Positions 42,635 to 52,543 of a stretch of DNA of 64,000 nt are shown piece by piece (the stretch's first letter is position 1; each line of letters starts with the position of its first letter). Source of the DNA: SMWN01 sp965221455. Lineage in GTDB: Bacteria; Pseudomonadota; Gammaproteobacteria; Eutrophobiales; Eutrophobiaceae. The position numbers and the translations under genes are program-made. The notes below the pieces were generated by a model. That model had not been told where the DNA came from. It ran no database searches and saw only the letters and a program-made list of their open reading frames with translations. The stretch is taken from assembly GCA_965221455.1 (NCBI GenBank), contig OZ244890.1, forward strand, positions 806,001 to 870,000, in the 5' to 3' direction.

Positions 42635-44235
42635 CACAATAATGTCTGGTATTTTTCCGTATGAGCGAAATGTACCCGGAAACAACATCCGCTGGAATTA
42701 TTTCGCTCCAGCACCAGAGAAGCCTGATTTGCCTCACACAATTCGTTGCATATGTATAAACCCAAACCAGAACCCTCCAAATCCGTGGTGAAGAACGGTT
42801 CAAATAATTGTGCAGCATTCTCCTCCGGGATCCCCGGGCCATGGTCAATCACATCCAAATAGGGCCTCCCGGTGCTTTCGCGTATCCCCCACTGATACTC
42901 TATCAAGGGCCGCGCCTGGCTATAGCGTAATGCATTTTCACTCAGATTCCAGAGCACCTGATGTAACTGACTGACATCCATTAGAACAATCACTGCCCCC
43001 GGTGATTTTCTTGTGCGGATATCCTCTTTTTGTAGTTGTTTCTGGCTGATAAACTCCGAAATAAATCCTTGTATCCATTCACTAATATTAATATTTTCAG
43101 GCACTGCAGCTTCACGTTTGCTGATGCGTATCACATTTTCAATAATCCTGTTCACCCGGCCAACCTGGTCGACAATAATGTTAGTGAGTCGTTCATCTCC
43201 TTGCCCAAGAGAGCCGGATTCGGATAAAAGCTGACTGGCATGACTGATTGCACCGAGCGGGTTTCTGACTTCATGCGCAATACTCGCAGATAATCGCCCG
43301 AGCGAGGCAACCTTTAAATTCTGTGCGTCTTGACGCATTTGTGCGACGTCTTCCAAAAGAATTAACGTACCGAACTGTGATTCCGGATTTAGTCGGGTAA
43401 ATGTTACCTGTACCTCAACATCCCCTCCTGCCGGTCTGATGTTCATCGTCCGTTGCCCTTTATTCGTATTCCAATTGTTTAGGTATCTATACAACTCTGG
43501 CGCGCTATCTGCCAGTCCTTGATATTGGTGCCTGTCATCAAAACCAAGCAAATGCTTTGCGGATTCATTAAGCAATCGAATTTGATATTGACCATCCAGC
43601 ACAACGAGGCCAGAGTTCATCCTCTGCACAATATACTGATTCAGTAATCCCAGATCTTCAAGATCAATAGCACGCTGCTCAGCCAGTTCTTCACTCTCTT
43701 GTACCCTTGATGCCAATACCTGACCAAGAAAAGCCGTCATAAAAAATGTGATACCCAAAAATCCGGCATGTGTATAGTTCGACAGGTCCGGATATCTGAG
43801 AAACTGCAGGTAAGCCTCTTGACCCAGAACGATCAATGCTGCAACCGCCGCAAACGGGACTGCGATTCTACCGACACGCAAAATACTGCCCCCAAGTACT
43901 GCGACGACAATCAACATGCCAAGACCACTGCTCACACCATTACTGGCATACATCATGAGGCTGAGCACCGTGATATCCAGCATCACATGCATGACTACCT
44001 GTAAATTATATCGAGGTATTTGTAAGGTAATGAAAAACGTAATAACAATCGTCAGGAGGAGATAAAGATGTGAAGACACTGAAAATATCGATAGATCCAG
44101 GCTTCCCAGTGGAATCGGTAATCGTTCCGCCCAAATGAGTACAACAAACAATATAGCAATCAGTAGACGATATAGATTGAAATACTGAAGGGCTCTCCAC
44201 GATGTATCTGAACGTGTATCGGGTTTCAAGTCCAT
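42634..44235 (-). CDS. pilS: Sensor histidine kinase PilS
   Basis: 533 residues: six N-terminal transmembrane helices (to about 185), a PAS domain (about 205-310, VVLDGQYQIRLLNESAKHLL), a HisKA with SIAHEVRNPLGAISHASQLL (phospho-His), and an HATPase domain with WNLSENALRYSQ (N box), DHGPGIPEENAAQLFEPFFT and GSGLGLYICNELCE. PilS responds to inner-membrane pilin in Pseudomonas. Divergent from sucC. Confidence 0.94.
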   Translation of the reverse strand: MDLKPDTRSDTSWRALQYFNLYRLLIAILFVVLIWAERLPIPLGSLDLSIFSVSSHLYLLLTIVITFFITLQIPRYNLQVVMHVMLDITVLSLMMYASNGVSSGLGMLIVVAVLGGSILRVGRIAVPFAAVAALIVLGQEAYLQFLRYPDLSNYTHAGFLGITFFMTAFLGQVLASRVQESEELAEQRAIDLEDLGLLNQYIVQRMNSGLVVLDGQYQIRLLNESAKHLLGFDDRHQYQGLADSAPELYRYLNNWNTNKGQRTMNIRPAGGDVEVQVTFTRLNPESQFGTLILLEDVAQMRQDAQNLKVASLGRLSASIAHEVRNPLGAISHASQLLSESGSLGQGDERLTNIIVDQVGRVNRIIENVIRISKREAAVPENINISEWIQGFISEFISQKQLQKEDIRTRKSPGAVIVLMDVSQLHQVLWNLSENALRYSQARPLIEYQWGIRESTGRPYLDVIDHGPGIPEENAAQLFEPFFTTDLEGSGLGLYICNELCEANQASLVLERNNSSGCCFRVHFAHTEKYQTLL

Positions 44236-44426
44236 CGCCGGTATTGCCTCGTTTCCATTTTTGTATGATTGCTGTCTCAGAAGTATTGATCAGTCCAAAA
44301 CGGCTGATATGCATGTTGCTGTTGACGGTAACCCACCTGCTTTAGCTGTTCGATTTTTAGTTACTGCTATCCGGACTCACGTAAGCAATCAGAACGTAGC
44401 GGATCAAGTTCATCGGTAAAATATTC

Positions 44427-44454
44427 TTGACAGATCATTTGTTACCAATATTCT
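44427..44454 (+). promoter_or_regulatory. sucC: Candidate sigma-70 promoter of sucCD
   Basis: TTGACA at 44427-44432 (perfect -35), 16-base spacer, TATTCT at 44449-44454 as a -10 with four of six matches. It lies about 110 bases before the sucC ATG in the 329-base divergent region with pilS; nothing else was recognised in that region. Confidence 0.45.
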
Positions 44455-44564
44455 CTTAATTGTCACAATAAACAGGGTAGAATTACACCCGTCCGGCATA
44501 AAGGCTTTATAAATTCACTCCCGTATATAATAATCCTGAAAGCGGATTTGACCAGGAAGATATC

Positions 44565-45731
44565 ATGAACATACACGAATATCAGGCACAACAACTATTC
44601 AGGGAGTACAATATTCCCACTCCTTCGGGTCTCCCCGCTCACTCCGTGGAGGAGGCCGTGCAACAAGCGACTACCCTTAAGGGCGATGCCTGGGTTATTA
44701 AGGCTCAGGTTCACGCCGGAGGACGCGGCAAAGCGGGTGGTGTCAAAGTCGCCGATTCAATGGCTGAATTACAGAAAATCGTCGCAAATATGCTTGGTGA
44801 CCGATTGATCACAAAACAATCAGGACCGGCCGGACAACCGATCAATTGTGTACTCATCCAAACCAAATCCGAAATCACTAACGAACTTTATCTGGGCATG
44901 GTCATTGATCGCAGCAGCAGAAGAATGGCGATCATCGCCTCCAGCGTGGGTGGCATGAATATTGAGGAGGTTGCAGCAAGTAACCCGGGTAAGATTATCA
45001 ATACGATCATTGATCCAGTGATGGGATTGCAAGGCTACCAATGCCGCCAGGTAAGCCATGCTTTGGGGCTTGATACCAACCAACAGAAACAACTTGCTGA
45101 CATTTTGAAAGGACTTTTCCGGCTTTTCATGGACAAAGACTTGAACCTTGTAGAAATCAATCCACTGATTATCGACGGTAATGGCAATCTCGTTGCCCTG
45201 GATGCCAAACTCGGCATTGACGACAGTGCGCTCTACCGGCAATCCCGGCTTGAAGATTGGCGGGATACGACACAAGAAGATGAAAAGGAAACTATCGCCA
45301 AAAAACATAACCTTAACTACATTACTTTAGACGGCAACATCGCCTGCATGGTGAATGGTGCAGGACTTGCGATGGCTACGATGGATGTCATTAAACTGCA
45401 TGGAGGAGATCCGGCAAACTTTCTTGATGTCGGCGGCGGTGCAACTGCTGAACGAGTCGCCGAGGCATTCAAACTCATCGTTTCAGACCCCAATGTTGAG
45501 GCGATTCTGGTTAATATCTTTGGCGGTATCGTCCGTTGCGACTTAATTGCTGACGGCATTGTAAAAGCAGTGCAGGAAGTCGGTGTCAAGGTTCCCATCG
45601 TGGTACGACTTGAGGGCACCAACGTTGAACAAGGTAAGGAAACATTAGCGAATAGTGGTTTAACCATCATGACCGCCGAGGATTTAACGGATGCCGCAAA
45701 GAAAGTGGTTGCCGCCGGAGGAGAAAACTGA
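44565..45731 (+). CDS. sucC: Succinyl-CoA synthetase, beta subunit (ADP-forming)
   Basis: TCA-cycle step giving succinate, CoA and ATP. 388 residues, standard length: ATP-grasp start MNIHEYQAQQLFREYNIPTP, VIKAQVHAGGRGKAGGVK, LVEINPLIIDGNGNLVALDA (Mg site), and the CoA-ligase part with NFLDVGGGATAERVAEAF and NIFGGIVRCDLIADG. AGGA ribosome site. The stop overlaps the sucD start by one base. No sucAB or sdh genes are adjacent in this window. Confidence 0.98.
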   Translation: MNIHEYQAQQLFREYNIPTPSGLPAHSVEEAVQQATTLKGDAWVIKAQVHAGGRGKAGGVKVADSMAELQKIVANMLGDRLITKQSGPAGQPINCVLIQTKSEITNELYLGMVIDRSSRRMAIIASSVGGMNIEEVAASNPGKIINTIIDPVMGLQGYQCRQVSHALGLDTNQQKQLADILKGLFRLFMDKDLNLVEINPLIIDGNGNLVALDAKLGIDDSALYRQSRLEDWRDTTQEDEKETIAKKHNLNYITLDGNIACMVNGAGLAMATMDVIKLHGGDPANFLDVGGGATAERVAEAFKLIVSDPNVEAILVNIFGGIVRCDLIADGIVKAVQEVGVKVPIVVRLEGTNVEQGKETLANSGLTIMTAEDLTDAAKKVVAAGGEN

Positions 45732-46606
45732 TGGCGATACTAATCGACAAAAACACCAAAGTCATTGTTCAGGGCTTCACCGGACAACAAGGAACATTCC
45801 ATGCGGAACAGGCCATTGCCTATGGCACACAGCTCGTTGGTGGTGTAACACCGGGACGCGGCGGCGACATCCACCTTGATCTCCCTGTATTTAACACTGT
45901 CAGAGAGGCGGTAGAACAGGAAGATGCCTGTGCCAGTATGATCATGGTGCCACCCGCTTTCGCAGCAGAGTCTATTACCGAAGCAGCAGAAGCTGGAATC
46001 GAGATCATCGTTTGCATCACCGAGGGTATCCCGGTGCTGGATATGGTGAAAGTACGTGCGTGTCTGGAGCACTTTCCCAAATCAAGACTCATAGGACCAA
46101 ACTGTCCAGGAGTGATCACGCCCGGCCAATGCAAGATCGGCATCATGCCAGGCGGTATTCACATGCCAGGTCGCGTTGGTGTTGTTTCTCGTTCGGGCAC
46201 CCTTACCTACGAGGCAGTACATCAGACAACACTCGCCGGCCTGGGGCAAACGACCTGTATTGGTATCGGTGGCGATCCAATACATGGGATGAATTTCATC
46301 GACTGCCTGGATCTATTTGAAAAAGATTCAGAAACCAAAGGTATCATTATAGTCGGTGAAATTGGCGGTACAGCCGAAGAAGAGGCGGCGGAATTCATCA
46401 AGCAAAATGTGAGCAAGCCCGTTGTCGGTTACATCGCAGGAGTTACGGCACCACCGGGAAAACGTATGGGACATGCCGGTGCGATAATATCCGGCGGTAA
46501 AGGTACCGCAGAAGATAAGTTCGCTGCATTAGAGTCGGCCGGTGTTACGACCGTACGTTCTCCCACAGATCTCGGTGCAGCGATCTCGACCAAACTGTTA
46601 ATGTAA
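45731..46606 (+). CDS. sucD: Succinyl-CoA synthetase, alpha subunit
   Basis: 291 residues. CoA-binding Rossmann domain (VIVQGFTGQQGTFHAEQAI, PGRGG) and ligase domain with the phospho-His loop GRMGHAGAIISGGKGTAEDK. Active His is in GHAGAI. Start overlaps the sucC stop (TGATG), ensuring equal synthesis of the subunits. Confidence 0.98.
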   Translation: MAILIDKNTKVIVQGFTGQQGTFHAEQAIAYGTQLVGGVTPGRGGDIHLDLPVFNTVREAVEQEDACASMIMVPPAFAAESITEAAEAGIEIIVCITEGIPVLDMVKVRACLEHFPKSRLIGPNCPGVITPGQCKIGIMPGGIHMPGRVGVVSRSGTLTYEAVHQTTLAGLGQTTCIGIGGDPIHGMNFIDCLDLFEKDSETKGIIIVGEIGGTAEEEAAEFIKQNVSKPVVGYIAGVTAPPGKRMGHAGAIISGGKGTAEDKFAALESAGVTTVRSPTDLGAAISTKLLM

Positions 46607-46700
46607 GTTTAATCACTGCCCCAGTACAGATTCTGATACTGCGTCGGCATTAACGTAAATCCAGGTACTCCTGAAATACTGTTTCGCACCGATTATGCAT

Positions 46701-46712
46701 GGGATTAATCCC
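46701..46712. promoter_or_regulatory. 12-bp perfect palindrome upstream of the spermidine-synthase-like gene
   Basis: GGGATTAATCCC, about 70 bases before the ATG at 46781, in the 174-base gap after sucD. A TAGACT that could serve as a -10 lies 14 bases downstream. A dimeric repressor site is a possibility only. Confidence 0.25.
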
Positions 46713-46780
46713 GAATATAACGTGCTAGACTCCGGTATCGCCAGAATTGATATTAACCTTCGTATGGAATCTTGTTGACC

Positions 46781-49738
46781 ATGAAAATTTATAAATCACC
46801 CATCGCTTTCTTTGCCTTGTTCACCATTTCGGGTTTTACAGGGCTGATTTATGAATCCATATGGACACATTACCTAAAGCTTTTTCTGGGACATGCCGCC
46901 TACGCGCAAGCCCTGGTGCTCACTATTTTCATGGGCGGTATGGCATATGGTGCCTATCTGGCCTCCCGGTTTAGTGGCAGATGGTCCAATCTGCTGATCG
47001 CATATGCCGTCGTTGAAATTATGATTGGCTGCTTTGGTGTCGCTTTCCATCCGTTCTTTCAGACTGTTCTGGCAATATCATACGAAGATATTATTCCATC
47101 ACTTAACAGCCCCGGCCTTATCCACGGCTATAAATGGACCATTGGCGCGATCATTATCCTGCCTCAATCGATTTTGCTTGGGATGACCTTCCCGTTGATG
47201 AGTAACGGTATTATTCGTCGCTTCCCGGAGACTCCAGGCAGGGCACTGGGCATGCTCTACTTTACCAACAGCATAGGTGCTGCCATCGGTGTTCTTTTCA
47301 GTGGTTTTTACCTGATTAAAATCGTTGGTCTTCCGGGAACTATTTTATCTGCGGGAGTTATCAATATTTTGCTTGCCATTATTGTTTACGGTCTGGCAAA
47401 AGGTCCCGTTGAACAACCATATATTATTAAAAAATCTGCTTTAACCAAATCCCCGTATTTGATACTTCTCGCTGCGTTTATTACTGGCGCGGCATCGTTT
47501 ATTTATGAGATTTCCTGGATCAGAATGCTCAGTATGGTACTTGGTGCCAGCACGCATGCCTTTGAACTGATGCTAAGTGCTTTCATCACCGGTCTTGCGT
47601 TCGGCGGACTGTGGGTGCGTCGCAGAATCGAAAGTCTTGATAACCCCATACGCACAACGGGGTACATCCAAATAACCATGGGGATCCTGGCACTTCTTAC
47701 CCTGCCTCTCTATAACTACAGCTTTGATCTGATGAGTTTTTTCATGTCAGGTCTTCAACTCAATGATACCGGCTATCAACTGTTTACCTTGTCCAGTCAC
47801 GTCATTTGTCTGCTCATCATGTTACCAACTACATTCTGTGCGGGCATGACGCTGCCTTTATTCACTTTTATCATGCTTGGACAGGGACACGGGGAAAAAA
47901 GTATCGGACACATCTATGCCAGCAATACGCTTGGGGCGATTGCAGGAATTATTTTTACCATATACATAGGCATGCCCTTATTGGGATTGAAAGGCGCCAT
48001 ACTGGTCGGCTGTATCCTGGATGTTGCACTTGGTCTGGTCCTGTTATCCCGAGCTGGTTTGTCGGCTAAAAAACCGATGGTTACTCTTGCCGCCACTGTC
48101 GGTATCACAATCGGTGCAATCGCATTTATGTTCGATCTTGACGTATGGAAAATGAGTTCAGGCGTCTTCCGTACAGGAACCTTCCGAACAGAAACGGAAG
48201 ATGTGAAAATAATTTTTCATAAAGATTCGAAAACATCCTCGATTAGCATAGTTAACTTTGCAGTAGATAACATAATAGCGGTTACTACAAATGGTAAACC
48301 GGATGCATCGATGTTTATGGGTGATTCAGATAGACAATCAGCCGATGAAATAACAATGATTTTTCTCGCCGCACTTCCACTAAGTATTAATCCCGATGCA
48401 AAATTGGTTGCCAATATCGGCATGGGATCCGGTTTAACAACACATACCTTGCTCACCTGGCCAGGGGTGCAACGGGTAGACACGATAGAAATTGAACCTG
48501 CCATGGTTGAAGCTGCCCACTTTTTTCGCCCGAACGTGGAAAATGCATTCACGGATCCCAGAAGTAAAATTCACATTGAAGATGCCAAAACGTATTTTTC
48601 AAGCCATAAAGGCAAGTATGATATTATCATTTCAGAACCTTCAAACCCCTGGGTAAGTGGCACCGCCAGTCTGTTTACCGAGGAGTTTTATAACCACGTA
48701 ATCAATTATATGTCTGATGAGGGTATCTTCGTTCAATGGATACAGGGCTATGAGACTAACCCTCAACTACTTTTTTCTGTTTTAAAAGCTTTAACCATGA
48801 ATTTTTCCGATTTTGTGCTATATACGCCAAATAATGTTGACCTGCTTATTGCTGCTCGAAAAACAGGCATCATTAATCAGCCAGGAATCGCCTTATTCGA
48901 TGATGGTGAAATGCAAGAAGAACTGGCGGAGATGGGCATCACGAATATACAAGACATCCAAACATTATTCATTGCAAACAAGCATATGCTCGACCCGTTG
49001 ATTGATAAATATAGTCCGGCGTCAAACTCGGATTATTTCCCTTATCTGGACTTAAATGCCACTCGGGCACGTTTTAAGAAACAAGGTATTTCCGACCTGA
49101 CCAGGATCAGGGACAATGTGATACCTGTTGTCGATATACTTTCTCAAGGTAATGATAAAGAGGCTACAAATGTCAGCGGTGAGGTTAGATTCAGTAGTGT
49201 CAATGTGAATACGCATCAAGCGCAAAATTTATTTCATTCCTTGAATAATCCCGATGCGACATCTCCTGAAACTCCGGTCACCACTAAACTCAAATTCATG
49301 GTGGCTCTTGCCGACACCTGTCAATCCGGTAATTTTCCAAAAATGTGGATCGACGACCTGCATGACCTTGCGACATTGACCGTTCCGTATTTAACATCCG
49401 GTGAACTAACTGCCATATGGAACGCTATTACACCAAAATGTAAAAACGGATTAAACGAGGATCAAATCAATTGGTTAGGGCTTGTCGAAGCATTAAGTCA
49501 ACGAGATAGCGAAGCAATTCTTCTATATTCATCTAACTTGCTTGTTCAGGATGAAGTCTGGAATATTCAGCAACGACGTACAATATTTACGGCAAAGATG
49601 ACAGCACTGGTAAAATTGGAAAAGCGGCAACTTGCCGAACAACTGTTCGATCAGCATGTACCAAAATTATATGAGACCGAATCAATGCCCATAATACTTC
49701 TGATTTTATATAGTCTTGCGACACAAGAATTTCAATGA
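46781..49738 (+). CDS. Polytopic membrane protein fused to a spermidine-synthase-like domain
   Basis: 985 residues. The first 450 or so hold about a dozen transmembrane helices in two related halves (FTISGFTGLIYESIWTHYLK and FITGAASFIYEISWIRMLSM are parallel openings), followed by a spermidine-synthase-type Rossmann domain (about 535-700): NIGMGSGLTTHTLL, VDTIEIEPAMVEAAHFF, IEDAKTYF and SEPSNPWVSGTASLFTEEF. About 260 further residues look helical and TPR-like. The family is annotated as fused MFS/spermidine synthase; real polyamine transfer activity is rarely shown. ATG at 46781 is used; two TTG codons precede it. Convergent neighbours absent; nadE follows. Confidence 0.8.
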   Translation: MKIYKSPIAFFALFTISGFTGLIYESIWTHYLKLFLGHAAYAQALVLTIFMGGMAYGAYLASRFSGRWSNLLIAYAVVEIMIGCFGVAFHPFFQTVLAISYEDIIPSLNSPGLIHGYKWTIGAIIILPQSILLGMTFPLMSNGIIRRFPETPGRALGMLYFTNSIGAAIGVLFSGFYLIKIVGLPGTILSAGVINILLAIIVYGLAKGPVEQPYIIKKSALTKSPYLILLAAFITGAASFIYEISWIRMLSMVLGASTHAFELMLSAFITGLAFGGLWVRRRIESLDNPIRTTGYIQITMGILALLTLPLYNYSFDLMSFFMSGLQLNDTGYQLFTLSSHVICLLIMLPTTFCAGMTLPLFTFIMLGQGHGEKSIGHIYASNTLGAIAGIIFTIYIGMPLLGLKGAILVGCILDVALGLVLLSRAGLSAKKPMVTLAATVGITIGAIAFMFDLDVWKMSSGVFRTGTFRTETEDVKIIFHKDSKTSSISIVNFAVDNIIAVTTNGKPDASMFMGDSDRQSADEITMIFLAALPLSINPDAKLVANIGMGSGLTTHTLLTWPGVQRVDTIEIEPAMVEAAHFFRPNVENAFTDPRSKIHIEDAKTYFSSHKGKYDIIISEPSNPWVSGTASLFTEEFYNHVINYMSDEGIFVQWIQGYETNPQLLFSVLKALTMNFSDFVLYTPNNVDLLIAARKTGIINQPGIALFDDGEMQEELAEMGITNIQDIQTLFIANKHMLDPLIDKYSPASNSDYFPYLDLNATRARFKKQGISDLTRIRDNVIPVVDILSQGNDKEATNVSGEVRFSSVNVNTHQAQNLFHSLNNPDATSPETPVTTKLKFMVALADTCQSGNFPKMWIDDLHDLATLTVPYLTSGELTAIWNAITPKCKNGLNEDQINWLGLVEALSQRDSEAILLYSSNLLVQDEVWNIQQRRTIFTAKMTALVKLEKRQLAEQLFDQHVPKLYETESMPIILLILYSLATQEFQ

Positions 49739-49752
49739 TTAATGGAGTACAC

Positions 49753-49773
49753 TCCAATCGTTGGATGTTTTTG
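49753..49773 (+). terminator. Weak candidate terminator
   Basis: TCCAA-TCG-TTGGA stem-loop followed by TGTTTTTG, 15 bases after the spermidine-synthase-like stop. The stem is only 5 bp, so termination is uncertain. The remaining 225 bases before nadE show no gene. Confidence 0.35.
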
Positions 49774-49997
49774 TAATTAAAATGGTTCTATTTAATAACT
49801 GAGCAACAAATACCATCGCTTAAAGATAGGGAATCAGGTATTTTTTAGTATCAATATCTTCCATGGTGTTGGTGAGCTGGATCCGTGAATGGTTGCGCAA
49901 ACCTGATTTAAATCATGAAAAATATCTTAAACTGGAGCAAAACTATTTGCTGTTTTTGTAGCAGTGCTTGCTATTCTGATAAAGGGTTATCGAACTT

Positions 49998-51623
49998 ATG
50001 TCTAACAATCACATTGCCATCGCGCAAATCAATTTGCGTGTGGGAGATATTAAAGCAAATACAAGTCTTATTATCGAATATATCATGCGTGCAAACAAGA
50101 ACCTCGCGGACATTATTATATTTCCCGAATTGGCAATGACCGCTTACCCCCCGGAAGATTTATTACTTAGGCCGGCACTGCATTCACAAATCAAAAATGG
50201 ATTAAAAGATATATGTAGAGCCTCTAAAGGAATTGATGTCATCACCGGTTATCCTCTATTACTCGAAGACAAACTTTACAATAGCTGCAGTCTCATCAGA
50301 GATGGAGAGATCAAGGAGATATACCATAAACAGCTATTACCAAATTACGGCGTCTTTGACGAGAAGAGATATTTCGAGCCTGGGAACAGGACAGTTGTCT
50401 TCAATTTTCATGGTATTCCAACAGCGTTAAGTATTTGTGAAGACATCTGGAAAGCAGAGCCTTGCCGGAAAGCAAAAGCTGCAGGGGCTAAACTCATGAT
50501 CAATATTAACGCTTCACCATATCACTCCGAAAAGGCAAACATGCGTGAGCACATACTAAAATTACGTGCGCAAGAGTCAGGGCTGGATATTATCTATACC
50601 AACCTTGTTGGTGGCCAGGATGAGCTTGTTTTTGATGGTGGATCGATGGCTGTTAACAATAAGGGAAATATTATTTTCCGGGCATCGCAATTTACGCAAG
50701 ACCTTTATCTTGTTAAATATTCAGCAGCGGATAACGACAGATTTTCGATTCCGGATAACGTTGTGCACCGGATATTATCCAGGCAGGAAAGTATCTACAC
50801 AGCCCTGGTTACGGGCGTAAAAGACTATGTACACAAGAATGGCTTCACGGGTGCCGTCATCGGTCTTTCAGGCGGGATTGATTCCGCACTAACACTGTGT
50901 ATCGCAGTTGATGCACTGGGTGTTGACAACGTCGAAGTGTTAATTATGCCGTCGCAATACACAGCATCAATAAGCAATGAAGACGCGCAGTGCCAGGCGG
51001 AAAACCTTGGTGTAAAGTTCAGCATTATCCCTATCGGCGCGGCAGTTTCGGCGTTCAATGATCTGCTTGGTAAGCGCTTTGCAGACAGTCCCGTGGATAC
51101 AACAGAAGAGAATATTCAGGCTCGTTGTCGCGGCATATTACTCATGGCTATATCCAACAAAACCGGAAAAATCGTGCTGGCTACAGGCAATAAAAGTGAA
51201 ATGTCAGTCGGCTATACCACACTCTATGGAGATATGGTCGGCGGTTTTGCACCTTTGAAAGATATCCCAAAGATGATGGTCCTTGAATTGGCGAACTGGC
51301 GAAATGAAAAACAACAAGTGATTCCGCAACGTGTCATCCATCGTCCGCCCAGCGCCGAACTTAGAGAAAACCAAAAAGACGAGGATTTTTTACCACCTTA
51401 CGAAATTCTCGATCCCATACTGGAAAAATATATCGAACTTGATCAGACACCCGAAAAAATTATCGAAACGGGATTCGATGCTGATGTCGTAAAACGAATC
51501 ATTTCACTGGTCGAGCGTAATGAACACAAACGCCACCAGGCAGCTCCTGGTGTCAAAATCAGCAAACGTGCGTTCGGCCGCGACCGTCGATATCCCATCA
51601 CTTCCAGTTACAAAGAACTCTAG
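49998..51623 (+). CDS. nadE: NAD+ synthase, glutamine-hydrolysing
   Basis: Last step of NAD synthesis with ammonia drawn from glutamine. 541 residues: N-terminal nitrilase-type amidase (1-250) with Glu in FPELAMTAYPPEDL, Lys in IYHKQLLPNYGVFDE and Cys in LSICEDIW; C-terminal synthetase with P-loop GLSGGIDSALTLCIA, ATGNKSEMSVGYTTLYGDM and KISKRAFGRDRRYPI. Length is normal for the two-domain enzyme. It converges on bamD with a 29-base gap. Confidence 0.97.
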   Translation: MSNNHIAIAQINLRVGDIKANTSLIIEYIMRANKNLADIIIFPELAMTAYPPEDLLLRPALHSQIKNGLKDICRASKGIDVITGYPLLLEDKLYNSCSLIRDGEIKEIYHKQLLPNYGVFDEKRYFEPGNRTVVFNFHGIPTALSICEDIWKAEPCRKAKAAGAKLMININASPYHSEKANMREHILKLRAQESGLDIIYTNLVGGQDELVFDGGSMAVNNKGNIIFRASQFTQDLYLVKYSAADNDRFSIPDNVVHRILSRQESIYTALVTGVKDYVHKNGFTGAVIGLSGGIDSALTLCIAVDALGVDNVEVLIMPSQYTASISNEDAQCQAENLGVKFSIIPIGAAVSAFNDLLGKRFADSPVDTTEENIQARCRGILLMAISNKTGKIVLATGNKSEMSVGYTTLYGDMVGGFAPLKDIPKMMVLELANWRNEKQQVIPQRVIHRPPSAELRENQKDEDFLPPYEILDPILEKYIELDQTPEKIIETGFDADVVKRIISLVERNEHKRHQAAPGVKISKRAFGRDRRYPITSSYKEL

Positions 51624-51652
51624 AACCAGAATTATAAACGAAATCCAGTAAT

Positions 51653-52426
51653 TTACCGGAGCTGAATCTCTCTTACTTCATATGCCCCGGGATGATTGGG
51701 ATAATTCAACTCGAACACTCTCACTGCATCTTCATACAATTTAGTCAAACCCATCACTTTGTAGGCTTTGGCCATAATCACCAATGCATCCGGTACCGAT
51801 GGAGTACGTGCATATCTTTCAACGACATAGCGAGCCCGATTGGCTGCGGCAACAAACGCGCCGCGACGCATATAATATTGTGCGACATGGATCTCGTGTT
51901 TCGCCAGGATATTACGTAAATAAGTCATCCTTAACTCGGCATCTTCGGCGTACCGGCTATCCGGATAGCGCTTCATTAATTCAGAAAAATCCTGAAATGC
52001 CTGTAAGGAAGAACCCGGATCCCGCTGAGACTCGTCCAAAGGCAAAAATCTTTCACTAAAGCCTTTGCCACGTTGAAAATTCACCAAACCTTTCAGGTAG
52101 TAGGCATAATCAACGTAAGCGTTTTGAGGATAAAGCTTTATAAAACGTTCGGCTGTTGATATTGCCGCGTCAGGATCATTATTCTTGTGATAGGCATAGG
52201 CCAAATCCAGAATTGCCTGTTGCCCATAAGTTCCAAATGGAAATCTGGACTCCAGCTCTTCATAAAGTTCCACAGCTTTACTGTAATCCCCTGAATCCAG
52301 TGCACCCCGTGCCTCGGCATACATTTTCTCTGCAGACCATTTCTCCGATACATCCTCCTGATTCTGAAAGTGGGAACAAGCTGAAAAAATAATAACAGTG
52401 AACAAGGATAAAATGGTTTTCTTCAT
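51653..52426 (-). CDS. bamD: Outer-membrane assembly lipoprotein BamD
   Basis: 257 residues. Lipoprotein signal peptide with lipobox FSAC (Cys at about 17), then five TPR-like repeats: KMYAEARGALDSGDYSKAVE, LDLAYAYHKNNDPDAAISTA, YYLKGLVNFQRGKGF and onward. Essential partner of BamA in beta-barrel insertion. Divergent from rluD, the typical arrangement in this group. Confidence 0.96.
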   Translation of the reverse strand: MKKTILSLFTVIIFSACSHFQNQEDVSEKWSAEKMYAEARGALDSGDYSKAVELYEELESRFPFGTYGQQAILDLAYAYHKNNDPDAAISTAERFIKLYPQNAYVDYAYYLKGLVNFQRGKGFSERFLPLDESQRDPGSSLQAFQDFSELMKRYPDSRYAEDAELRMTYLRNILAKHEIHVAQYYMRRGAFVAAANRARYVVERYARTPSVPDALVIMAKAYKVMGLTKLYEDAVRVFELNYPNHPGAYEVREIQLR

Positions 52427-52543
52427 GTACGTAAGACTATCTTAATCTCCTGCATAGGGCAAAATTCAAAACAAATATTCGTATAGTTATACTGTTTCAT
52501 AACATAAAATAACCTTTGAAAAAATCGCTATACCGAAACCGAT

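Noticed and set aside
49915..50139. Plus-strand frame before nadE
   Set aside because: Overlaps the nadE start in another frame and has no protein-like composition.
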